Of a stretch of 11,101 nucleotides of DNA, positions 1 through 5,575 are shown in pieces (the first letter of the stretch is position 1; every line of letters starts with the position of its first letter). Location of the stretch: assembly GCA_025458545.1 (NCBI GenBank), contig JALOSH010000034.1, positions 1 to 11,101 of the forward strand, written 5' to 3'. Below the pieces are notes generated by a model that had not been told where the DNA came from, did not search any database, and was given only the letters and a program-made list of their open reading frames with translations. The translations under genes were made by a program, and so were the position numbers. The stretch comes from Hydrogenophaga sp. (lineage in GTDB: Bacteria; Pseudomonadota; Gammaproteobacteria; Burkholderiales; Burkholderiaceae).

Positions 1-897
1 GGTGAGCTCGAACGCATCACCCGCCGCTACACCAGCGAGATCGGCATCATCATCGGCCCGACCAAGGACATCCCGGCGCCCGATGTGAACACCAACGAGC
101 AGGTGATGGCCTGGATGATGGACACCTATTCGATGAACGAAGGCTCGACCGCCACCGGTGTGGTCACTGGCAAGCCGGTCGATCTGGGCGGCTCGCTCGG
201 CCGCCGCGAAGCCACCGGACGCGGCGTGTTCACCGTGGGTGTGGAAGCGGCCAAACACATCGGCATGGACATTTCCAAGGCCCGCGTCGCGGTGCAGGGC
301 TTTGGCAACGTGGGCGGCGTGGCGGGCAAACTGTTTGCCGAAGCGGGCGCCAAAGTCGTTGCGGTGCAAGACCACGGTGGCACCATCGTGCGCGACACCG
401 GGCTCGACGTGCCAGCGCTGCTGGCCCATGTGGCGCGTGCCGGCACAGTGGCGGGTTTTGCTGGCGCGGAGGTGATGGACAACGACGCTTTCTGGAGCGT
501 GCCTTGCGACATCCTGATCCCGGCCGCGCTGGAGCAGCAGATCACCGAAGTCAATGCGGGCCGCATACAGGCCAAGATGGTGATCGAGGGCGCCAACGGC
601 CCGACCACGCCGCAGGCCGACGACATCCTGCACGACCGCGGCATCCTGGTGCTGCCCGACGTGATCGCCAACGCCGGCGGCGTGACGGTGAGCTACTTCG
701 AATGGGTGCAGGACTTTTCCAGCTTCTTCTGGAGCGAGGACGAGATCAACGAACGCCTGGTGAAGATCATGAAGGGCGCCTTCGCCGCCGTGTGGCAGGT
801 GGCCCAGGACAACCAAGTCAGCCTGCGCACCGCCACCTTCATCGTGGCCTGCAAGCGCATCCTGCACGCACGCGACCTGCGCGGACTGTATCCGTGA
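1..897 (+). CDS. gdhA: Glu/Leu/Phe/Val dehydrogenase (glutamate dehydrogenase), C-terminal part, cut by window edge
   Basis: Oxidative deamination of glutamate to 2-oxoglutarate and ammonia, or the reverse, with NAD(P); a cytoplasmic hexamer in this family. The reading frame is open from base 1, so the 5' end and the catalytic-lysine region lie off the left edge; 298 residues are visible. Visible fragment residues: the PAPDVNT motif with conserved Asp28 of the active site, TGKP..GGSxGR (about 56-68) and ATGRGV (71-76), which precede the Rossmann domain; the dinucleotide-binding GFGNVG at 100-105, with an Asp after the second strand (VQDHGG); EGANGPTT; and [18 protein letters not shown] near the C-terminus. 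The end RGLYP is normal, so the C-terminus is complete. The Asp after strand two would suit NAD(H), but cofactor specificity is an inference. It converges on the DUF1178 gene and ends two bases before the left arm of the inverted repeat. The symbol gdhA is by family; glutamate is the most likely substrate. Confidence 0.93.
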   Translation, partial: GELERITRRYTSEIGIIIGPTKDIPAPDVNTNEQVMAWMMDTYSMNEGSTATGVVTGKPVDLGGSLGRREATGRGVFTVGVEAAKHIGMDISKARVAVQGFGNVGGVAGKLFAEAGAKVVAVQDHGGTIVRDTGLDVPALLAHVARAGTVAGFAGAEVMDNDAFWSVPCDILIPAALEQQITEVNAGRIQAKMVIEGANGPTTPQADDILHDRGILVLPDVIANAGGVTVSYFEWVQDFSSFFWSEDEINERLVKIMKGAFAAVWQVAQDNQVSLRTATFIVACKRILHARDLRGLYP

Positions 898-899
898 CT

Positions 900-1089
900 C
901 CCCCCGCGCCGCCTACGGCGTCACCCCCCAGGGGGCGGCACTGGCGGCCCGGCAAAGCCGGTTCCGCGGTGCCCTGGGATCAACTCCCCCTCCGGCGCGA
1001 CGTGCCTTCACCCAGGATGCGGTGGAACCGGCTTCGCCGGGCCACTCGCATCGCCCCCTGGGGGGTGACGCCGCAGGCGGCGCGGGGGG
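900..1089. repeat. Large composite inverted repeat between convergent genes
   Basis: Bases 900-965 and 1024-1089 are 66-base inverted arms around a 58-base centre. The outer 38 bases (900-937 against 1052-1089) match at 37 positions. The next 8 bases (938-945 against 1044-1051) do not pair. The inner 20 bases (946-965 against 1024-1043) match at 19. Each arm also contains its own small hairpins: CGCCG-4-CGGCG at 907-920 and 1069-1082, C5/G5 at 924-935, and CCGGC-3-GCCGG at 949-961 and 1028-1040. It starts two bases after the gdh stop and ends seven bases before the DUF1178 stop. In single-stranded RNA it would form a very stable structure from either direction, so a bidirectional terminator or 3'-end stabiliser role is plausible. 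No T-run follows either arm. The style resembles the dispersed GC-rich REP-like intergenic repeats of Comamonadaceae, which is recollection, not a search result. Confidence 0.85.
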
Positions 1090-1096
1090 TCCCCAG

Positions 1097-1564
1097 CTAC
1101 TGCAGCGTTTCCTTGAGCGCTGGCAACGCGGGCAAAGGCATCACGTCGATGCCTTCCTCGATCAGTTCCATCGCGACCTCGGGCGTGGTCTGCCCACGGA
1201 TGCTGCGGGCCTCGCTGTCGCCCTGGTGCATGGCGCGAGCCTCGTCGGCAAAACGGTCGCCCACGTCTTCGGTCTGCGCCATGAGTTCTCGAACCGCGCG
1301 CAACAAACGCCCTTGCAGTTCGGTCCCAGCGGCGGCATGCCCCACTTCAAGCAGTGGTTCACCTTTGGCGGATGGCCTGGTGGGTGTGTCTTGGTTGCGC
1401 CCCAGGTTCAAGCGCGGTGCCGAGAGCATTTTCTGGATCTGCACGTCTCCGCACAGGGGACAGCTCACCAAACCCCGGGCGAGCTGGCTGGTGAAGTCGT
1501 CCTCCGAACCGAACCAGCCTTCAAACCCGTGCTGGTGCGCGCATTGCAGGTTGAGGACTTTCAT
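1097..1564 (-). CDS. DUF1178 family protein with zinc-ribbon-like cysteines
   Basis: A 155-residue soluble protein of unknown function. The start MKVLNLQC is the usual family start; the frame stays open 19 codons further upstream, but that would overlap the end of the Nudix gene. Visible residues: Cys8, His10 and His12 in LQCAHQHGFEGWF, then Cys35-x2-Cys38 (CPLCG), a layout that suggests a small metal-binding knuckle. A conserved KMLSAPRL stretch lies at 45-52. The C-terminal helical part has VGDRFADEAR at 101-110, a following H-x-G (113-115), and EEGIDVMPLP at 136-145, all typical of DUF1178. It starts eight bases after the Nudix stop, so it is probably the last gene of the nuo transcription unit. 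No convincing Shine-Dalgarno sequence is visible before the start, which suggests translation coupled to the Nudix gene. Metal binding is inferred from the cysteines; no biochemical role is assigned. Confidence 0.88.
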   Translation of the reverse strand: MKVLNLQCAHQHGFEGWFGSEDDFTSQLARGLVSCPLCGDVQIQKMLSAPRLNLGRNQDTPTRPSAKGEPLLEVGHAAAGTELQGRLLRAVRELMAQTEDVGDRFADEARAMHQGDSEARSIRGQTTPEVAMELIEEGIDVMPLPALPALKETLQ

Positions 1565-1572
1565 GGGCCGGA

Positions 1573-2172
1573 TTATCTGGCCAGGTGCGCGGGCATGGTG
1601 CCCGACCAGTCCAGAAGCCACTCACCGTTGAGCACGTTGTTCAGCCACAGGGCGCCCACCAGCGTCTTGCCGTCGATCACCTCGCCGTTGCGGCACCAGC
1701 GTGTCAGCTCTGCCGGTTCTGCGCTGAAGACATCAAGGAACTCGCCTTCGTCCAGGTGGCGTTCGCCCAGCGTGAGTCCGCGGGCAAACCAGATGTCGAT
1801 GATTTCGTCTGAATAGGCAATGGTGGGTGCCAGCCGCCCCGCAAAAGCCCATTCACGCGCGCTGTAGCCAGTCTCTTCACGCAGCTCGCGCACAGCGCAC
1901 GCCAAGCTGCCCTCGCCTGCGTCCAGCTTGCCCGCTGGAAACTCGATCATCACCGACTGCATGGGATGGCGGAACTGGCGCTCCAGCACCACGCGGCCGT
2001 CGTCCAGCAGGGCAATCACCATCACCGCACCGGGGTGCAGAACGTACTCACGGGTGGTTTCGTGGCCGGATGGCAGGCGAACGCTGTCGCGCACGACCTG
2101 CAGAAAATGCCCATGCAGCAACTCGGTGCGGGCGACCGGCGTCTCGCGCAAGTGGGCGTCGGTGGTGTCCAT
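1573..2172 (-). CDS. Nudix hydrolase, ADP-ribose pyrophosphatase type
   Basis: A 199-residue cytoplasmic hydrolase, likely cleaving ADP-ribose to AMP and ribose 5-phosphate, and possibly other nucleoside diphosphate sugars. The full Nudix box Gx5Ex7REUxEExGU is present at residues 81-103, with Gly81, Glu87, Arg95-Glu96, Glu99-Glu100 and Gly102; the glutamates bind the catalytic Mg2+. Upstream residues ([10 protein letters not shown] at 61-70, IEFPAGK at 76-82) and downstream [10 protein letters not shown] are typical of the ADP-ribose/NudF-like subgroup. The start chosen is MDTTDA; the frame continues 71 codons upstream, but that part overlaps the DUF2818 gene and is Pro/Arg-rich, non-family sequence. 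The gene lies 26 bases after DUF2818 and eight bases before DUF1178. ADP-ribose is a breakdown product of NAD, so co-expression with the NADH-oxidising complex is biochemically reasonable, but that link is inference. Substrate cannot be fixed from sequence alone. Confidence 0.9.
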   Translation of the reverse strand: MDTTDAHLRETPVARTELLHGHFLQVVRDSVRLPSGHETTREYVLHPGAVMVIALLDDGRVVLERQFRHPMQSVMIEFPAGKLDAGEGSLACAVRELREETGYSAREWAFAGRLAPTIAYSDEIIDIWFARGLTLGERHLDEGEFLDVFSAEPAELTRWCRNGEVIDGKTLVGALWLNNVLNGEWLLDWSGTMPAHLAR

Positions 2173-2198
2173 CTGCAATGGGTCGGTATGGCTCGCGG

Positions 2199-2501
2199 TC
2201 AGCCCCGACGATGGAACAGGTAGCGGTACACAAAACCAGGAAACGCCAGGGTGAGGAACAGCGCCGCGGTGGTGGCGTAGAACTCCCAGCCCTGGGGGTA
2301 GATCTGCCCACCAGACTGCTCCAGGGCCAGTCCGATGGCGCCGACCAGCAAGTAGCACACCACCAGTTCGGCGACATGCATCCACAAGGTCTTGTGCCCC
2401 TTGCGCGGGATCACGGCGAGCCAGCGGTGGTTGAAAAAAGGCAGGTTGGCGCCGACGATGGCGGCCAGCAGCACCAGCCAGACGCTCAGGTTGTGGGACA
2501 T
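2199..2501 (-). CDS. DUF2818 family small membrane protein, downstream of nuoN
   Basis: A 100-residue protein of unknown function that is nearly all membrane segments: about 4-23, 42-61 and 75-96. Recognisable family blocks are NLPFFNHR (19-26) after the first helix, QGWEFYA (70-76) before the third, and [10 protein letters not shown] (87-96) at the end. The start MSHNLSVW matches the family; the longer open frame upstream would run into nuoN and is low-complexity Arg/Ser/Cys sequence. From memory, DUF2818 is largely a beta-proteobacterial family often found directly after nuoN, which is what is seen here (58 bases away). That position and its small hydrophobic nature make it a candidate complex I accessory or assembly factor, but nothing in the sequence proves this. 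A stem-loop (2509-2550) ends seven bases before the start codon and no Shine-Dalgarno motif is visible. Confidence 0.88.
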   Translation of the reverse strand: MSHNLSVWLVLLAAIVGANLPFFNHRWLAVIPRKGHKTLWMHVAELVVCYLLVGAIGLALEQSGGQIYPQGWEFYATTAALFLTLAFPGFVYRYLFHRRG

Positions 2502-2508
2502 GGGACTG

Positions 2509-2550
2509 CGGTGACCCGGCGCTCGACGAAGGAATGGGCCGGCGTCACCG
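2509..2550 (-). other. Stem-loop in the nuoN-DUF2818 gap
   Basis: Bases 2509-2515 pair with 2544-2550 (7 bp), and 2516-2520 pair with 2538-2542 (5 bp), with base 2543 bulged and a 17-base loop. It lies in the longest gap of the operon, just upstream of the DUF2818 start on the transcribed strand. No U-run follows, so it does not look like a normal intrinsic terminator. It could hold back DUF2818 translation or protect the 3' end of the nuo message; either role is inference. Confidence 0.5.
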
Positions 2551-2559
2551 GGATCGTGC

Positions 2560-4056
2560 TCAGATGATGAGTGCGGTGATCGCCTGGGCACACAGCGCCA
2601 TGAGGCCACCGGGCAGGATGCCCAGCACCAGCACCAGCGCGCCGTTGAGCGAGAGCACCGTGCGGGCATCCAGGCCGGCCTGGATGGGCACGGTCTGGGT
2701 GGGCGCGTCGAAGTACATGACCTTGACCAGGCGAAGGTAATAGAACGCGCCGATCAGCGACATCAGAACCGCGAACACCGCCAGCCCGATGTAGATCGGT
2801 TGCGAAGAAGCCAGCAAGGACTGCAACACCGACAGCTTGGCGTAAAAGCCCACCAGCGGCGGGATACCGGCCAGAGAAAACATGCAGATCGCCATGACCC
2901 CGGCGTACAAGGGACTGCGCTGGTTCAGACCGGCCAGGTCGTTGATGTCATCCGACTCGAAGCCCTGGCGGGTCAGCAGCAGGATCACGCCGAAAGTGCC
3001 CAGCGTGGTCAGCACATAGCTCACCACATAGAACATGGACGAGCTGTAGGCGTTGGCCATGTTGCCGCCCTGGTCGGCCACCACACCCGCCAGCAGACCC
3101 AGCAGCATGAAACCCATCTGTGCGATGGTGGAGAAGGCGAGCATGCGCTTGAGGCTGGTCTGCGCGATGGCCGCCAGGTTGCCCACCAGCAGCGAGGCCA
3201 CGGCCAGCACCGCCAGCATCTGCTGCCAGTCGACCACCATGGGCAACAGGCCTTGCACCAGCAGGCGGATCACGATCGCAAAAGCCGCCAGCTTGGGGGC
3301 TGCACCGATCAGCAGCGTGATGGCGGTGGGCGCGCCGTGGTACACGTCGGGCACCCACATGTGGAAGGGCACCACACCCAGCTTGAAAGCCAGACCGGCC
3401 ATCAGGAACACCAGGCCCAGCGTCAAGACCCGGGGCGAACCGACCAGCGTCTCTTCACCACCCGCGATGGCCCGCACCACCTCGGAAAGGTCCAGCGTGC
3501 CGGTGGCGCCGTAAATCATCGACATGCCGTAGAGCAGGAAGCCGCTGGCCAATGCGCCGAGCACAAAGTACTTCATGGCGGCTTCCACCGCCTGACCGTT
3601 GTCGCGGCGCAGGGCCACCAGCGCGTAGCTCGACAGGGTGAGCAACTCCAGGCCGAGGTAGATCACCAGGAGGTTGTGGCCGGAGATCATGACGAACATG
3701 CCCAGCAGCGCGAACATGCCCAGGGTGAACATTTCGCCGCCGCGCAGCATGTCGCGCGCACCGGCGTATCCACGGCCGTAGACCAACGTGACCATCATCG
3801 CAATCGAGGCAAAGCACTTGAGCCAGTTGCCCATGGGATCGCTGATGATCATGCCGCCAAAGCCGATCAGCACCTCGCCCGTGCTGGCGTAAAAACCGGT
3901 GAGCAAGGCCACACCGCCCAGGGTGAGCAAGGTCAGCAAATAGGTGGCGCCGCGCAGTGGCGCCTTGACGCCAAGATCGACCAGCGCGATCACGCAGGCC
4001 ATCGCCAGCAACAGAATTTCAGGGTAGGCAGCGACCCAGCTCGCGTTGTCAATCAT
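2560..4056 (-). CDS. nuoN: NADH-quinone oxidoreductase subunit N
   Basis: One of the three antiporter-like proton-pumping subunits in the complex I membrane arm. The 498-residue protein is hydrophobic throughout, as expected for about 14 transmembrane helices. Key charged residues are in place: Glu137 in LGLELLTLSSYAL, Lys162 in AAMKYFVLGA, Lys225 in LAFKLGVVPFHMW, Lys255 in IGAAPKLAAFA, Lys303 in SLKRMLAFSTIAQMG, and Lys407 in PPLVGFYAKL. These line up with the proton-path residues of the E. coli protein (Glu133, Lys158, Lys217, Lys247, Lys395). The start MIDNASW is preceded by a weak AAGAGAG Shine-Dalgarno sequence seven bases upstream. It lies 31 bases after nuoM and is the last of the canonical nuo genes. 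Length is usual and no defect is seen. Confidence 0.97.
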   Translation of the reverse strand: MIDNASWVAAYPEILLLAMACVIALVDLGVKAPLRGATYLLTLLTLGGVALLTGFYASTGEVLIGFGGMIISDPMGNWLKCFASIAMMVTLVYGRGYAGARDMLRGGEMFTLGMFALLGMFVMISGHNLLVIYLGLELLTLSSYALVALRRDNGQAVEAAMKYFVLGALASGFLLYGMSMIYGATGTLDLSEVVRAIAGGEETLVGSPRVLTLGLVFLMAGLAFKLGVVPFHMWVPDVYHGAPTAITLLIGAAPKLAAFAIVIRLLVQGLLPMVVDWQQMLAVLAVASLLVGNLAAIAQTSLKRMLAFSTIAQMGFMLLGLLAGVVADQGGNMANAYSSSMFYVVSYVLTTLGTFGVILLLTRQGFESDDINDLAGLNQRSPLYAGVMAICMFSLAGIPPLVGFYAKLSVLQSLLASSQPIYIGLAVFAVLMSLIGAFYYLRLVKVMYFDAPTQTVPIQAGLDARTVLSLNGALVLVLGILPGGLMALCAQAITALII

Positions 4057-4087
4057 GTGCAGACTCTCTTGTTGTCGGGGCTCGCGC

Positions 4088-5560
4088 TCAGTTCAGTTTG
4101 GAGATGGCCACGTGGCGCAGCAACTCGGCCACGGACGCATCCATCACATCGGTGAATGGCTTGGGGTAGACGCCCATGTACAGCACAGCAATGCCGAGCA
4201 CGCCGAGCACGAGGAATTCACGCGCGCCTATGTCGGTCAGAGCCTTGACGTTGTCGTTGCCGGGCGCGCCCAGGTACACGCGCTTGAACATCCACAAGGA
4301 ATAGGCGGCACCAAATATCAGCGCGGAAGCGGCCAGCGCTCCGATCCAGAAGTTGGCCTTGACAGCGGCCAGGATCACCATCCATTCGCCGACGAACCCG
4401 GCTGTGCCCGGCAGGCCACAGTTGGCCATGGTGAACAGCAGCGCGAAGGCAGTGAAGTTGGGCATGGTGTTGACCACACCACCGTAGTCGGCGATGTTGC
4501 GCGAGTGCACGCGGTCGTAGAGCACGCCGATGGAGAGGAACATCGCTGCCGACACAAAGCCGTGCGCGATCATCTGCACAATGCCACCCGCGACCCCGAC
4601 GTCGCTGAACACGAAGAAGCCTAAGGTCACAAAACCCATGTGGGCCACCGATGAATAGGCCACCAGCTTCTTCATATCCTTCTGGACCATGGCCACCAGG
4701 CCCACATAGACCACCGCCACCAGCGACAGGGTGATGATCAGCCAGGCCCACTCGCGCGACGCGTCGGGCAGGATGGGCATGGAGAAACGCAGGAAACCGT
4801 AGGCGCCGAGCTTGAGCATGATGGCCGCCAGCACAGCGGAACCACCGGTCGGAGCTTCGACGTGCACATCGGGCAGCCAGGTGTGCACCGGCCACATCGG
4901 CACCTTGACGGCGAAGGCCGCGAAGAAAGCGAAGAACAGCAGGGTCTGTGCGGTGCTGCTGAGCGGCAACTGGTACCAGGTGGCCAGGTCGAAACTGCCC
5001 GACTGGCTGTACAGGTAGATCAGCGCCACCAGCATGAGCAGCGAGCCCAGCAGGGTGTAGAGGAAGAACTTGAACGCAGCGTAGATTTTGTTCGGCCCCC
5101 CCCAAATGCCGATGATCAGGTACATCGGGATCAGCGTGGCTTCGAAGAAGACGTAGAACAACATCGCATCGAGCGCAGAAAACACGCCGATCATCAGCCC
5201 CGAGAGAATCAGGAACGCGCCCATGTACTGGTTCACGCGCTCGGTGATCACTTCCCAGCCGGCGATCACCACCACCACGGTGATGAAGGCGGTGAGCGGG
5301 ATCAGCCAGAGCGAGATACCGTCCACGCCGAGGTGGTAGTGGATGTTGAAGCGCTCGATCCAGGGCGTCTTCTCAACAAACTGCATCGCTGCAGTCCCCA
5401 ACTCGAAACCGGTGTACAGGGGTACCGTCACGGCCAATGAGGCCAGAGCACCCACCAATGCAATCCAGCGCACGGCACCAGCATGTTCGTCACGGCCCAG
5501 GGCCAACAGCACGACACCAAATGCAATTGGCATCCAGATCGCAAGGCTCAGCAAACCCAT
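4088..5560 (-). CDS. nuoM: NADH-quinone oxidoreductase subunit M
   Basis: Second antiporter-like proton-pumping subunit of complex I, an integral membrane protein of 490 residues. The visible pump residues are Glu140 in FFEATLIPMY, Lys219 in FAVKVPMWPVHTWLPD, Lys250 in IMLKLGAYGFLRF, and Glu392 in GFVGEWMV. The spacing from Lys219 to Lys250 (31) and to Glu392 (142 further) is the same as between E. coli Lys234, Lys265 and Glu407. The family signature HTWLPDVHVEAPT is intact at 226-238. The start is supported by AAGGAG nine bases upstream; that Shine-Dalgarno sequence overlaps the nuoL stop codon, so translation of the two genes is probably coupled. A run of eight G on the coding strand encodes part of WGGP (residues 153-156). 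The C-terminus is complete. Confidence 0.97.
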   Translation of the reverse strand: MGLLSLAIWMPIAFGVVLLALGRDEHAGAVRWIALVGALASLAVTVPLYTGFELGTAAMQFVEKTPWIERFNIHYHLGVDGISLWLIPLTAFITVVVVIAGWEVITERVNQYMGAFLILSGLMIGVFSALDAMLFYVFFEATLIPMYLIIGIWGGPNKIYAAFKFFLYTLLGSLLMLVALIYLYSQSGSFDLATWYQLPLSSTAQTLLFFAFFAAFAVKVPMWPVHTWLPDVHVEAPTGGSAVLAAIMLKLGAYGFLRFSMPILPDASREWAWLIITLSLVAVVYVGLVAMVQKDMKKLVAYSSVAHMGFVTLGFFVFSDVGVAGGIVQMIAHGFVSAAMFLSIGVLYDRVHSRNIADYGGVVNTMPNFTAFALLFTMANCGLPGTAGFVGEWMVILAAVKANFWIGALAASALIFGAAYSLWMFKRVYLGAPGNDNVKALTDIGAREFLVLGVLGIAVLYMGVYPKPFTDVMDASVAELLRHVAISKLN

Positions 5561-5569
5561 CTTGTTCTT

Positions 5570-5575
5570 CTCCTT
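5570..5575 (-). promoter_or_regulatory. Ribosome binding site of nuoM, overlapping the nuoL stop
   Basis: AAGGAG on the minus strand, nine bases before the nuoM ATG. Its first two bases are the last two of the nuoL TAA stop. It fixes the nuoM start and suggests that ribosomes ending nuoL re-initiate on nuoM. Confidence 0.8.

Noticed and set aside
900..1089. Integron attC site or MITE
   Set aside because: No core GTTRRRY/RYYYAAC boxes for attC are visible, and I see no convincing target-site duplication at the edges for a transposon-derived element.
898..1096. Canonical intrinsic terminator with a U-tract
   Set aside because: The hairpin is strong, but neither side is followed by a run of T, so a standard terminator cannot be claimed.
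504..1631. 375-codon + strand frame running from gdh through the inverted repeat
   Set aside because: Out of frame with the obvious dehydrogenase, low-complexity Arg/Pro/Ser sequence, and it reads through a repeat and antisense to DUF1178.
2173..2385. N-terminal extension of the Nudix protein by 71 codons
   Set aside because: This part overlaps DUF2818 in another frame and is Pro/Gly/Arg-rich. The family sequence begins near MDTTDA.
2502..2669. N-terminal extension of DUF2818 by 56 codons into nuoN
   Set aside because: Its sequence is Arg/Ser/Cys-rich shadow of nuoN; the family start MSHNLSVW is at 2501.
2800..4155. 451-codon open frame on the + strand, opposite nuoN
   Set aside because: It is Gln/His/Arg-rich with no family resemblance and lies exactly opposite a clear nuoN. 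It is the usual complement-strand shadow of a GC-rich membrane-protein gene.
4218..5105. 295-codon alternative frame beginning at the G8 tract in nuoM
   Set aside because: It would need a TTG start or frameshift at G8, and its translation has no family features. Treated as a GC-rich shadow of nuoM.
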